DNA of 64,000 bases from Syntrophomonas sp. (GTDB taxonomy: Bacteria > Bacillota > Syntrophomonadia > Syntrophomonadales > Syntrophomonadaceae), in contig JAENZE010000001.1 of assembly GCA_016841425.1 (NCBI GenBank), positions 310,001 through 374,000 on the forward strand, written 5' to 3'. The notes beneath the pieces were generated by a model, which was given only the letters and a program-made list of their open reading frames with translations, was not told the DNA's origin and made no database searches. Positions 9,112 through 17,760 of this stretch are shown one piece after another (the first letter of the stretch is position 1; every line of letters begins with the position of its first letter). The position numbers were made by a program, and so were the translations under genes.

Positions 9112-10230
9112 ATGAGAAGACGTATTACCCAGGCTGAACGAATAGTTATAAAGGTGGGGACCAGCACCTTAACCTATGTTAACGGTCAATTGAATTTGCA
9201 GAGAATTGAAAGGCTGGTCAGAGAAATCGCAGATCTCCATAATCGGGATCTGGAAGTGTTGCTGGTCACTTCTGGTGCTATCAGAGTGGGAGCAAATCGG
9301 ATGGGAATGAAAAATATACCCAATACCCTTCCGGACAAACAGGCTTTGGCCGCTATAGGTCAGGGTGCTCTGATGCAGATTTATGAGAAATTATTTTCCG
9401 AGTACAGTAAAACCATGGCTCAGGTACTATTGAGCAGAGGGGACATGGATGACCGCATTCGCTACCTGAATGCCACTAATGCACTGCTGGCAATGCTTAA
9501 CATGAATGTTATTCCAGTTATTAATGAAAATGATACTGTAGGGGTAGAAGAAATCAAATTTGGTGATAACGATACCCTCTCGGCTATGGTGGCCGGTTTG
9601 GTAGACGCTGACCTGCTTATAATATTGTCTGATGTGGATGGACTGTACAGTTCTGACCCCCGAGAAAATGAAAAGGCGGTACTCATGTACCAGGTGGAAG
9701 AAATAACCCCGGAAATGGAAGAAAACTCAACTAATCGAGGCAGCAGTTTTGCCAGCGGCGGGATGTTTACCAAGCTTAAAGCAGCCCGTATGTGTATGGC
9801 TTCGGGTGCATCGATGGTTATAGCTAACAGCGCAGAAAGAAATGTGATCCGCAGGATAGTAGCGGGGGAGGAACTGGGAACCTTTTTTGTTCCCCGGGCC
9901 AAGAAAATGCATGCCCGGGACAGATGGATAGCCTTTGGAAGGCTGGTACAGGGAAAGATTCTTATAGATGCTGGTGCCAGTATGGCTCTGCTGAAAAAGG
10001 GAAAAAGTCTCCTGCCTTCAGGAGTAGTAGGCGTAGAAGGAGAATTTGAGCGGGGAGCAGTTGTGGCGGTAATAGATGGTGATAAGAATGAAATAGCACG
10101 AGGAATGACTAATTATAGCTCAGCAGATATATCAAAGATAAAAGGTAAAAAATCATCCCAGATTAAAGACCTGCTGGGGGAAAAAGATTATGATGAGATT
10201 ATACATAGGAATAACCTCTGGGTGGAGTAA
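9112..10230 (+). CDS. proB: Glutamate 5-kinase
   Basis: 372 residues. The amino-acid-kinase domain (about 1-260; KVGTSTLTY, LLVTSGAI, INENDTV, SDVDGLY) is followed by a C-terminal PUA domain (about 275-365). It catalyses the first step of proline synthesis, glutamate + ATP to glutamyl-5-phosphate. AGGTGAAAA precedes the ATG. proA follows, separated by a GGGGACGGT-family hairpin. Confidence 0.96.
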   Translation: MRRRITQAERIVIKVGTSTLTYVNGQLNLQRIERLVREIADLHNRDLEVLLVTSGAIRVGANRMGMKNIPNTLPDKQALAAIGQGALMQIYEKLFSEYSKTMAQVLLSRGDMDDRIRYLNATNALLAMLNMNVIPVINENDTVGVEEIKFGDNDTLSAMVAGLVDADLLIILSDVDGLYSSDPRENEKAVLMYQVEEITPEMEENSTNRGSSFASGGMFTKLKAARMCMASGASMVIANSAERNVIRRIVAGEELGTFFVPRAKKMHARDRWIAFGRLVQGKILIDAGASMALLKKGKSLLPSGVVGVEGEFERGAVVAVIDGDKNEIARGMTNYSSADISKIKGKKSSQIKDLLGEKDYDEIIHRNNLWVE

Positions 10231-10236
10231 ATAAAA

Positions 10237-10263
10237 GGGAAAAGGAACCTGTCCCCTTTTCCC
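10237..10263. repeat. REP-like hairpin between proB and proA
   Basis: Arms GGGAAAAGG / CCTTTTCCC around a core that reads GGGGACAGGTTCC on the minus strand. The outer arm differs from that of the other copies, but its two halves still complement each other. Confidence 0.7.
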
Positions 10264-10291
10264 GGATTAGACGGATAAGGAGCGATGATCA

Positions 10292-11551
10292 ATGGATATC
10301 AAATTACAAGAGGTGTTGATTGAACAGGGGCAGAGAGCCCGGCAGGCGGCCAGGATACTTGCTACTACCTCAACTGCTTTAAAGGATAAAGCTTTAATGG
10401 ATATGGCCGATGCGCTGGTTGAGAACAGCGCTGAGATATTGGCTGCTAATGATTTAGATCTGAAAAACGGTGAAGCGATGGGATTAACTGCTGCTTTACT
10501 GGAAAGGCTCATGCTCAATGAACAGAGGATAAAAGATATGGCCCAGGGTTTAAGAGAAATAGCAGCCCTCCCCGACCCGGTGGGGGAGGTACTTGGTATG
10601 ACTCGCAGACCTAATGGACTTGAAGTAGGAAGAATACGAACTCCTATAGGAGTAGTTGGAATCATTTACGAATCACGTCCTAATGTTACTGCCGATGCGG
10701 CTGCACTATGCTTGAAATCTGGTAATGCTATAATCTTGCGGGGCGGGGAAGAGGCTCTAAATTCAAATCGAGTGATTGCCAGAGTCATAGCAACTACTGC
10801 CGAAAAATGTGGTCTGCCTGCCGGGGCCATACAGCTGGTAGATAGTGAAGACAAAGAAGCAGCCATATTCTTGATGAAGATGAGCGATTACCTGGATGTA
10901 CTCATTCCCCGGGGAGGTAAAGGACTAAAAAGTGCAGTCGTAGAGAATGCCAGGGTGCCATATATTATGACTGGCATGGGCAATTGCCATGTATATGTAG
11001 ACCAGTTTGCTGATCTGCAGAAAGCGCAGCAGATCGTATTCAACGCCAAAGTACAGCGGCCTTCCGTTTGCAATGCTGCAGAAACCCTGCTAGTCCACAG
11101 TGAGATAGCACTGGACTTTCTCCCCCTGATGCTGGAAGAACTGCACGAAGCGGGAGCAGAGATAAGAGGCTGTCCCAGGACCATGAAAATTGTGGGTGAT
11201 ATCAAAGAGGCTGCAGAAGAGGACTGGGATGAAGAATACCTGGACTTGATACTGGCAGTTAAGATAGTGGATGAACTGGAAGAGGCTATTGACCATATTA
11301 ATTTGCATGGAACCGGTCATAGTGAAGCTATTGTGAGTGAGAGCTACAGCAATGTACGCCGGTTCATGGCAGCAGTCGATGCGGCGGCAGTATATGCCAA
11401 TGCTTCCACCCGCTTCACGGATGGCAATGTTTTCGGATTCGGAGCCGAAATGGGGATCAGCACTCAGAAACTGCATGCCCGCGGCCCCATGGGATTGCCC
11501 GAGTTAACCACCACCAAATTTATTATTTACGGTGATGGTCATATCAGATAG
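10292..11551 (+). CDS. proA: Glutamate-5-semialdehyde dehydrogenase (gamma-glutamyl phosphate reductase)
   Basis: 419 residues, full length for the ALDH-superfamily ProA. The catalytic Cys lies in QRPSVCNAAETLLV (about residue 255), with family motifs GVVGIIYESRPNV and FTDGNVFGFGAEMGIST. It reduces glutamyl-5-phosphate with NADPH. In related genomes nadD normally follows, whereas here about 16 kb of other genes intervene. Confidence 0.96.
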   Translation: MDIKLQEVLIEQGQRARQAARILATTSTALKDKALMDMADALVENSAEILAANDLDLKNGEAMGLTAALLERLMLNEQRIKDMAQGLREIAALPDPVGEVLGMTRRPNGLEVGRIRTPIGVVGIIYESRPNVTADAAALCLKSGNAIILRGGEEALNSNRVIARVIATTAEKCGLPAGAIQLVDSEDKEAAIFLMKMSDYLDVLIPRGGKGLKSAVVENARVPYIMTGMGNCHVYVDQFADLQKAQQIVFNAKVQRPSVCNAAETLLVHSEIALDFLPLMLEELHEAGAEIRGCPRTMKIVGDIKEAAEEDWDEEYLDLILAVKIVDELEEAIDHINLHGTGHSEAIVSESYSNVRRFMAAVDAAAVYANASTRFTDGNVFGFGAEMGISTQKLHARGPMGLPELTTTKFIIYGDGHIR

Positions 11552-11624
11552 TTCCATTCTTTCTATTATTGTAAGAGCAGCGGGTTAGGGGAGAATCTTA
11601 CGGTTGCTTCTATATAGACAGTTG

Positions 11625-11660
11625 AAGGAACTGAGCAAAATAACTGCCCAGTTCCTTTTC
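11625..11660. terminator. Bidirectional terminator between proA and the minus-strand SDR gene
   Basis: Stem AAGGAACTG / CAGTTCCTT (11625-11633 with 11649-11657) with a T-run on the plus side. It lies between two convergent genes and can serve both. Confidence 0.75.
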
Positions 11661-11692
11661 CATTTAATACTTTATGTAACAGGTATAGGCAC

Positions 11693-12538
11693 TTAGCCGG
11701 CAAATACCGGTCGTTTGTTATCCATAATATTGTTGAACCTCTGTTCAATCCGGGGCAGAAATTCGGGGTTGGTCTGGATATAAAACAAGTCTTTTTCCAA
11801 GGCCTCAAATACTATGTCCATGGCCTGGTCCAATTCCATCCCGTTAGGTACCGCATACTGCATCATACCTTGTTTCTTCTTGTAGTCTTCGGTCTGGTAG
11901 TATTCCGCATTCTCATTGATGAGTTCAGCCGGACGGTTGCGTTCTGCCTGGTGTAAATTGGTTTTCACATAAGCGGGACAGAATACAAAAGCCTTTATCT
12001 TGCTTTGGTATTGTTGCAGCTGCAGTTCCAAGGCTTCGGTCAAAGCTACTACCGCATGTTTACCGGTTAAGTAAATGGGTGAATTATGTCCGGAAATCAA
12101 CCCGGCCAGCGAGGATGTATTGATTATAATAGCTTCCTTATCCTGCTTGAGCATCTCCGGGATAAAGGATTTAATGCCATGGATAATACCAAAAACATTT
12201 ACTCCATAGACCCATTCCCAGTCTTTCATGGATAACTCCCAAATGGTACCTGAAATCTCTACCCCGGCATTGTTGAAGAATAAAGCTACATCAGGATAAA
12301 GGGAAAATGTTTTAGCCGCAAAGGTTTGCATTTCTTCAAATTTGGAGACATCAACTTTGGCGGCAAAAAAATCAGCTTTCATTTCTTTGAGTTCTGCTTC
12401 CAGGGTAGCTAGCCCCGCAGCATCGATGTCAGCCAGGGCCAATTTGGCACCCAAGGCATGACATCTCATGGCCATCTCCCGGCCAAATCCACTGGCGGCT
12501 CCGGTTATGGCCACCGCTCTCCCTTTCAATTCGATCAT
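11693..12538 (-). CDS. Short-chain dehydrogenase/reductase (SDR family)
   Basis: 281 residues. The Rossmann dinucleotide motif TGAASGFG (about 14-21), the NNAG motif and the catalytic YxxxK (YLTGK, about residue 157) with upstream Ser (NTSSLAG) are all present. An Asp at the end of beta-2 (ADID) favours NAD(H). AAAGGAGG precedes the ATG. It lies 24 bases downstream of the acyl-CoA dehydrogenase gene in the same orientation, so a hydroxyacyl or alcohol substrate in the same pathway is likely. The exact substrate cannot be read from sequence. Confidence 0.85.
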   Translation of the reverse strand: MIELKGRAVAITGAASGFGREMAMRCHALGAKLALADIDAAGLATLEAELKEMKADFFAAKVDVSKFEEMQTFAAKTFSLYPDVALFFNNAGVEISGTIWELSMKDWEWVYGVNVFGIIHGIKSFIPEMLKQDKEAIIINTSSLAGLISGHNSPIYLTGKHAVVALTEALELQLQQYQSKIKAFVFCPAYVKTNLHQAERNRPAELINENAEYYQTEDYKKKQGMMQYAVPNGMELDQAMDIVFEALEKDLFYIQTNPEFLPRIEQRFNNIMDNKRPVFAG

Positions 12539-12562
12539 TTGTTTGGCCTCCTTTATATTCCT

Positions 12563-13744
12563 TTAGCTCTGCACCTGTCGTACCAAGAATTCCATATTGT
12601 TGTCTTTAAACATATTAATTTGATCAAAGAGTGCTTCAATAGCTCCGCCAGCAATACCCAGTAACCTGGCATCACGCAGAAAGCGTTCTACACCGGTTTC
12701 TCTGACTACGCCCAGTCCTCCGAAAAGTTGGACTGCTTCATTAGCGCAAAGCATTGCTGTTTCGTATCCTTTGGTTTTACACATACGGGCCAGGGCTAGA
12801 GGATAGGTACCGGTATCTCTAATGGCTGCTGTACTAAAAGAAAGTGCACGCAGACATTCAATCTCAGTATCCATGCGGGCAAATTTATGCCGGATAACCT
12901 GATGGGCTTCATACATGGATTTACCTTGCTGCATTCTTTCCTTGGTGTAGGCTAATGCTCTGTCATAACAGGCTTCGGCTATGCCCAGACCTACAGCACC
13001 GCAAGACATATATTCATCACAGGCACTGAGCGCGAAAGCACCCACACTGTCATGCAATGGGCCCAGCAGATTCTCCTTGGGCACCCGGCAGTTTTTAAAA
13101 TAAACCGGACCGGTATTGGACCCATGCCACCCCAATTTATTTTCAAATTTTCCCAGTTCCAAGCCCGGGGTTCCTTTTTCAACTAAGAACATGCTGAATC
13201 CCTTACGAGTCACGTGATCGTAATGATCAGCGGTTCTGGCTGTTACTATATAGGTATCTGCTACCCCGATATTGGTAATAAATATTTTACTGCCATTTAT
13301 TACCCATTCATCACCATCCAGAACTGCTCTACTCTGGAATTCACCCATATTAAAGCAGCCAGCAGCCTCGGTAGAAGCCAGGGCCAGAATCTGTTCTCCT
13401 TTAACGGCCGGAGTAAGATATTTGTGCTTCTGCTCGGTACTGCCCAGGAGGTTTAGGGCTCCGCCGGCCAGGGAACTATGGGCACCAATAGCAATGTTTA
13501 AGGTGGGGTATCCCTTGGATAGTTCTTCGGTTATGAGCAGTTTGGTAATCCAATCTCCTCCCAGTCCACCGAATTCCTCCGGATAAACCACTCCGATCAA
13601 ACCCAGTTCTCCAGCTCTCCTGAAAAGTTGGAGAGGATATTCTTCCTTCATGTCCATTTCAAGGCTTACCGGCAGGACTTCTTGTTCTACGAATTCTCTT
13701 GCCACATTACGCATTAATTCACGTTCTTCAGTCATAAACCACAT
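12563..13744 (-). CDS. Acyl-CoA dehydrogenase, IVD-like catalytic base position
   Basis: 393 residues, three-domain FAD enzyme. Signature stretches are ALASTEAAGCFNMGEFQS and the C-terminal QLFGGLGVVRETGVERFLRD. The usual MCAD-type catalytic Glu (YEGT motif) is replaced by AGGA at about 365-368, while a Glu at 244 (SACDEYM) occupies the helix-G position used by isovaleryl- and long-chain acyl-CoA dehydrogenases. It therefore looks active but may favour branched or long acyl-CoAs. Start: AAAAGGAGG 9 bases before the ATG. It is first in a minus-strand operon with the SDR and is transcribed from a sigma-54 promoter at 13900-13915, divergent from the etf/fix operon that should accept its electrons. 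Confidence 0.92.
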   Translation of the reverse strand: MWFMTEERELMRNVAREFVEQEVLPVSLEMDMKEEYPLQLFRRAGELGLIGVVYPEEFGGLGGDWITKLLITEELSKGYPTLNIAIGAHSSLAGGALNLLGSTEQKHKYLTPAVKGEQILALASTEAAGCFNMGEFQSRAVLDGDEWVINGSKIFITNIGVADTYIVTARTADHYDHVTRKGFSMFLVEKGTPGLELGKFENKLGWHGSNTGPVYFKNCRVPKENLLGPLHDSVGAFALSACDEYMSCGAVGLGIAEACYDRALAYTKERMQQGKSMYEAHQVIRHKFARMDTEIECLRALSFSTAAIRDTGTYPLALARMCKTKGYETAMLCANEAVQLFGGLGVVRETGVERFLRDARLLGIAGGAIEALFDQINMFKDNNMEFLVRQVQS

Positions 13745-13899
13745 CTTGTATTACCTCCTTTTACTTCGACTAGTCTTTACCATTGCCTTAAGAAATATCT
13801 GGATCATCCCTCCCATCAGTCCAAATTCACAGGAGAAAATGCGGCTCGTCAATAGAACGAGACCACATCTGGTATCTAATTACTCCTCAAATATATAAT

Positions 13900-13915
13900 T
13901 GCAATAATTATGCCA
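13900..13915 (-). promoter_or_regulatory. Sigma-54 (-24/-12) promoter for acyl-CoA dehydrogenase/SDR
   Basis: On the minus strand the sequence is TGGCAT-AATTA-TTGCA. It has the invariant GG-N10-GC spacing of sigma-54 promoters and differs from the TGGCAC-N5-TTGCW consensus at one base. It lies about 155 bases before the ATG. Confidence 0.75.
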
Positions 13916-14054
13916 GCAGGTACCAGAGCTTAATACCAGTAAAGGCCGATAGTACCAAGGGCACCAATTCCACTGTTAAACATCAATAGTAATTAATTAA
14001 GGACCTTGCTATTAGTTGCTTTGGACTGGGTATTAATGACACGGTGGGTAATAA

Positions 14055-14067
14055 GTAAACAGTTTAC
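14055..14067. promoter_or_regulatory. Palindrome GTAAAC-a-GTTTAC, candidate enhancer-binding site
   Basis: Perfect 6+1+6 palindrome lying between the two divergent sigma-54 promoters, about 50 bases upstream of the plus-strand -24 box and about 140 bases from the minus-strand one. Its position suits an upstream activating sequence for the Fis-type HTH of the activator encoded at 17761. The assignment is inferred. Confidence 0.4.
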
Positions 14068-14114
14068 ATATCGGTCAGGGTTGGCAAAAGCAGCCATTGC
14101 CTGAGTATATACGG

Positions 14115-14130
14115 TGGCATGGTTCTTGCA
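14115..14130 (+). promoter_or_regulatory. Sigma-54 (-24/-12) promoter for etfB-etfA-fixC-fixX
   Basis: TGGCAT-GGTTC-TTGCA with exact GG-N10-GC spacing, about 65 bases before the etfB ATG. A short inverted repeat CTGTTCA-N5-TGAACAG (14162-14180) lies in the 5' leader and could be a transcript hairpin or operator. Confidence 0.78.
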
Positions 14131-14195
14131 AAAACAGATATGAGTTAAAAAATATGTCATCCTGTTCATTCGTTGAACAGATAGGAGGTTTAATT

Positions 14196-14972
14196 ATGTC
14201 CAGGATAATAGCATGTTACAAATGGGTAGCAGACGAAGCGGATCTAAAAATCAATCCGGATATGTCGGTTGATCTTTCCAAAGCCAAAGGGAAAATCAGC
14301 GATTATGACAAAAACGCCATCGAAGCTGCGGTTCAGATGGCTAAGATCACCGGGGATGAAGCAGTTACTCTGACTTATGGGAGTAAAAAAGCCAAATTGT
14401 CTTTAAAAGATGCCTTATCCCGCGGACCCGCAGAAGGATTTTGGGTCAACAGCGAAAAGGCTGAACAAGCCGATGGGGCCGCAAGTTCCAAAGCGCTGGC
14501 AGCAGCCATAAACAAGATAGGAGATTACCAGTTGATCATATGTGCAGAAGGAGCAAGTGATACTTTTGCCCGTCAAGTGGGGCCCAGTGTTGCTGCCAGA
14601 CTTGGTATTCCCTGTGTATCTTCGGCAATCAAACTGGAGTTCTGCGAAAATGAAGTTAAGGTAAGCAGAAAACTGGAGAACGGTATTGAAATAGTAGCAG
14701 CCCAACTACCGGCAGTGGTATGTATTCTTCCTGAAATCAACCGGCCGCCCATTCCCGGACTGAAAGCCGTTTTGGACGCCGGCAAGAAACCCACCCGCGA
14801 ATATAAGATAGAAGAGTTAGGCCTGGTTGAAAGTGATTTATCGGCCAGAACCGAAACTATTGAATTCAAAGCATATGTAATGAATAGAAAAAATATTGTG
14901 CTGGATGGTGAAACTGCCGCTGACCAAGTCAAAGCCTTAGTGGGCAGTTTAAAGAAAGAAGGGATAATTTGA
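14196..14972 (+). CDS. etfB: Electron transfer flavoprotein beta subunit (FixA/EtfB)
   Basis: 258 residues from the ATG with AGGAGG 7 bases upstream (MSRIIACYKWVADEADLKI); an upstream in-frame start at 14097 lacks a ribosome-binding site and would cover the sigma-54 promoter. Family features are DKNAIEAAVQMAK and ALSRGPAEGFWV. EtfB/FixA with EtfA/FixB forms the flavin dimer that takes electrons from acyl-CoA dehydrogenases. First gene of etfB-etfA-fixC-fixX. Confidence 0.93.
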   Translation: MSRIIACYKWVADEADLKINPDMSVDLSKAKGKISDYDKNAIEAAVQMAKITGDEAVTLTYGSKKAKLSLKDALSRGPAEGFWVNSEKAEQADGAASSKALAAAINKIGDYQLIICAEGASDTFARQVGPSVAARLGIPCVSSAIKLEFCENEVKVSRKLENGIEIVAAQLPAVVCILPEINRPPIPGLKAVLDAGKKPTREYKIEELGLVESDLSARTETIEFKAYVMNRKNIVLDGETAADQVKALVGSLKKEGII

Positions 14973-15889
14973 TGCCAGGTATATACGTATATTCAGATAA
15001 TATGAAACAAGCTGCTGCTCTCATAGGACTAGCGGCTCAATCCGGGAAGGAGGTTTGCTGCATAACCTTGGACTCTAATCAGGCCAATGAACTAAAACAG
15101 TATGGACCTGACCGAATAATTATATTAAATAGCCATAGCCCCTTGCCGGAAAATTATGCGGGGATTATTGCCGAGTTGATTAAAAAAGAACAGGGAGAAC
15201 TGTTTTTGGCAGCTTCCACGGTTAGAGGAAGAGAGCTGGCCGCAAAAACAGCAGGATATCTTGACTGTGGCATGGTTAGTGATGCAGAATCACTGGTATT
15301 TGAAGATGAGAGGATTATAAGCAGCCGCTTGATGTACGGCGGTTCGGTAGTGCAAAAAGCAGTCATTAGCCAGCTGGCTGTAGTTACCGTACCGGCAGAT
15401 AATCTGGAAGCTGTGAAAAAGGAGAATGTCCAAGTTAGCATAGTATCCCTGGAGGTGCAGGCAGACCCAAGGGTAAGGCTTATTGAAACTTTAGCTGGTA
15501 AAAAGGACAAAATTGACCTGGCGGCAGCGGAAAAAGTAGTATGTGTAGGTATGGGTTTGGATAAACAGGAAGATATGAAAATGGTTGAGGAACTGGCTCA
15601 GGTTCTGGGGGCGGAAATCGCTTGCACCCGGGGTATAGCTGAAGAACGGCAGTGGTTGCCGGTTGAATCCTATATTGGAATATCCGGAGCTAAAATCAAA
15701 CCCTCCCTTTATATTTCCATGGGGGTATCAGGACAGGTTCAGCATGTGGTAGGGATCAGGGATTCCAAAATAATAACAGCAGTGGATACCAATGAAAAGG
15801 CTCCCATTATTAGAGCGGCGGATTATTCGATAATAGGTGATATGTATGAAATAATCCCTCTTCTGATCGAGGAACTGAAAAACGCTTAA
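14972..15889 (+). CDS. etfA: Electron transfer flavoprotein alpha subunit (FixB/EtfA)
   Basis: About 305 residues. The N-terminal domain is followed by the FAD-binding C-terminal domain with GISGAKIKPSLYISMGVSG, QHVVGIRDSK and INTNEKAP-like AVDTNEKAPII. The ATG at 14972 overlaps the etfB TGA (TGATG); a TTG one codon earlier is also possible. Heterodimer partner of EtfB. Confidence 0.93.
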   Translation: MPGIYVYSDNMKQAAALIGLAAQSGKEVCCITLDSNQANELKQYGPDRIIILNSHSPLPENYAGIIAELIKKEQGELFLAASTVRGRELAAKTAGYLDCGMVSDAESLVFEDERIISSRLMYGGSVVQKAVISQLAVVTVPADNLEAVKKENVQVSIVSLEVQADPRVRLIETLAGKKDKIDLAAAEKVVCVGMGLDKQEDMKMVEELAQVLGAEIACTRGIAEERQWLPVESYIGISGAKIKPSLYISMGVSGQVQHVVGIRDSKIITAVDTNEKAPIIRAADYSIIGDMYEIIPLLIEELKNA

Positions 15890-15921
15890 CTTGATCATAG
15901 AACTTAAAAGGTGGTGCTAAC

Positions 15922-17214
15922 GTGGGAGAAGAGAATCAATTTGATGCCATTGTGGTGGGAGCAGGACCAGCCGGTCTGGCCTGTTCCTACCTCTTGGCTA
16001 AAGCAGGAAAAGCCGTATTGGTAATTGAACGAGGCGATGCTCCTGGAGCCAAGAACGTTACCGGAGGCAGGATATATTCTTATGCCTTAAATCTATTGGA
16101 TAAAGACCTTGTGGATGATGTCGCTTGGGAAAGAAAGGTAAGCCATGAAGAGATAATGATTATAAACGGTAAGAGGTCTATTACCATGGATTATCATGAT
16201 CCCTCCTTGACTGAAGGAGATGAATCGACTCAGTCATACACGATTCTCAGGGCGGTGTTTGATCAATGGATGGCCGATAAGGCTGAAGAAATGGGAGCCA
16301 TGGTAGTATGCGGAATTCGAGTCGATGATATGATTCAAAGAGAAGGCAAAGTAGTAGGGGTAATAGCCGGGGAAGATGAAATGTATGCTGAGATAGTGAT
16401 CGCAGCGGATGGAGTAAATTCCTTAATGGCTCAGAAGGCAGGGTTGATCCCCGACATCAAAAAAGAAACGGTTGGGGTTGGAGTAAAAGAAGTGATTGAC
16501 CTACCCGCCAAAACTATTGAAGAACGCTTTAAGCTGAGTCAAAACGAAGGTTCGGCCCGGATGATACTTGGCTGTACCCAAGGAATACATGGCGGGGGAT
16601 TTCTGTATACCAACCGGGAAAGTATCTCTCTGGGCTGTGTTTTTATGCCCCAGGAAATTGTGCAGCATGGCATACAGATTCATGATATTTTTCAAGAGCT
16701 AAAAATGCACCCAGCTATTTATCGGCTGATTCAAGATGGAGAAACTGTTGAATATTCGGCTCATTTAGTCAGCGAAGCCGGCTTTCAGGGAATGCCAGCA
16801 AGACTATATAAAGAAGGATTGCTTTTAGTTGGTGATAGTGCCGGCCTGGTGATTAACACCGGTTATTCCATAAGAGGGATGGACCTGGCCCTCTTAAGTG
16901 GTATAGCTGCAGCCCGGGCCATACTTGGTGAAACAGATCTTAGTCAAATCGGCCCTGCATACCTGGCGGAATTGGAAAAAATCTGCTTGCTGCCGACTAT
17001 GAGGTTAAGTGTTGGATATAACCAGTTGCTGGAGATACCAAGAATATATTCCAATTATCCTCAGCTGGCCATAGGAGTAATGCAAAGACTATACCAGGTA
17101 GACGGTCAAATTCCCCAGAACTTTAAAAAACAGGTCATGGAAGCCATAAATGAAAGCGGTCTTACGGTTTGGCAAATGCTAAAAGACGGTTTAAAGGGGG
17201 TTAGGTCAATATGA
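15922..17214 (+). CDS. fixC: FixC-type ETF:quinone oxidoreductase flavoprotein
   Basis: 430 residues. N-terminal FAD motif VVGAGPAGLACSYLLAKAG (about 11-29) and a second FAD-contact motif LLVGDSAGLVINTGYSIRGM near residue 300. GTG start after AGGTGGTG. It has the FixC length (about 430) and lacks its own cluster domain, which is supplied by the overlapping fixX gene. In FixABCX complexes FixC passes electrons towards quinone while a ferredoxin is reduced by bifurcation. Here it would connect acyl-CoA oxidation to the membrane. Confidence 0.92.
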   Translation: MGEENQFDAIVVGAGPAGLACSYLLAKAGKAVLVIERGDAPGAKNVTGGRIYSYALNLLDKDLVDDVAWERKVSHEEIMIINGKRSITMDYHDPSLTEGDESTQSYTILRAVFDQWMADKAEEMGAMVVCGIRVDDMIQREGKVVGVIAGEDEMYAEIVIAADGVNSLMAQKAGLIPDIKKETVGVGVKEVIDLPAKTIEERFKLSQNEGSARMILGCTQGIHGGGFLYTNRESISLGCVFMPQEIVQHGIQIHDIFQELKMHPAIYRLIQDGETVEYSAHLVSEAGFQGMPARLYKEGLLLVGDSAGLVINTGYSIRGMDLALLSGIAAARAILGETDLSQIGPAYLAELEKICLLPTMRLSVGYNQLLEIPRIYSNYPQLAIGVMQRLYQVDGQIPQNFKKQVMEAINESGLTVWQMLKDGLKGVRSI

Positions 17215-17504
17215 GCATAAGGATTATGGAAGCAGCTGAGCTTTTGAGCCTGAATAAATTTAATATCGATGAGGAGCAGGCTCATATTGTGTTGGATAAA
17301 GAAATATGCTCCCGATGCCAGGATAAACCTTGTCTCTTAGTATGCCCGGCGGCATTATACCGACTGGATAAGAACGGAGATATAAGCTTTGATTATGCTG
17401 GTTGCCTGGAATGTGGAACCTGCCGGGTCATGTGCATTAATCGGGGAATCATAAAGTGGGAATATCCACGAGGAACATTTGGGATTAGTTACCGTTATGG
17501 TTAG
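17211..17504 (+). CDS. fixX: FixX ferredoxin-like protein
   Basis: 97 residues. Cys patterns CSRCQDKPC, VCPA and CLECGTCRVMC bind iron-sulfur cluster(s), and the FixX-specific tail WEYPRGTFGISYRYG is present. It overlaps fixC by 4 bases (ATGA), consistent with a 1:1 complex. Confidence 0.93.
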   Translation: MSIRIMEAAELLSLNKFNIDEEQAHIVLDKEICSRCQDKPCLLVCPAALYRLDKNGDISFDYAGCLECGTCRVMCINRGIIKWEYPRGTFGISYRYG

Positions 17505-17760
17505 ATAAATGAGGGGCTTTTTTAGGGGGTGGCATTTCCTTATGCCAATACTCCTAGTATTAACCAACAATAAGCGTAGCCCTATGACGAGAGGAAAATG
17601 TCGAATTATAAAACATAGTAAATTGTTTTAATCTTTAATTAAGTATACAATGGTATTAAAATCACACAGGTTTATTTCTGCATACTATGTTCGGGGATTC
17701 AGAAGCAGTCTAAGATGCAATGGTGATTATGGACGAATAGAATGTGGGGTAAATTAACTG

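Noticed and set aside
14082-14103. Second sigma-54-like sequence (TTGGCAAAAGCAGCCATTGC)
   Set aside because: The GG to GC spacing is 14 instead of 10 bases, so it is unlikely to be a sigma-54 promoter.
14097-14195. Upstream extension of etfB by 33 codons
   Set aside because: It would cover the sigma-54 promoter; the ATG at 14196 has a strong ribosome-binding site and the family N-terminus.
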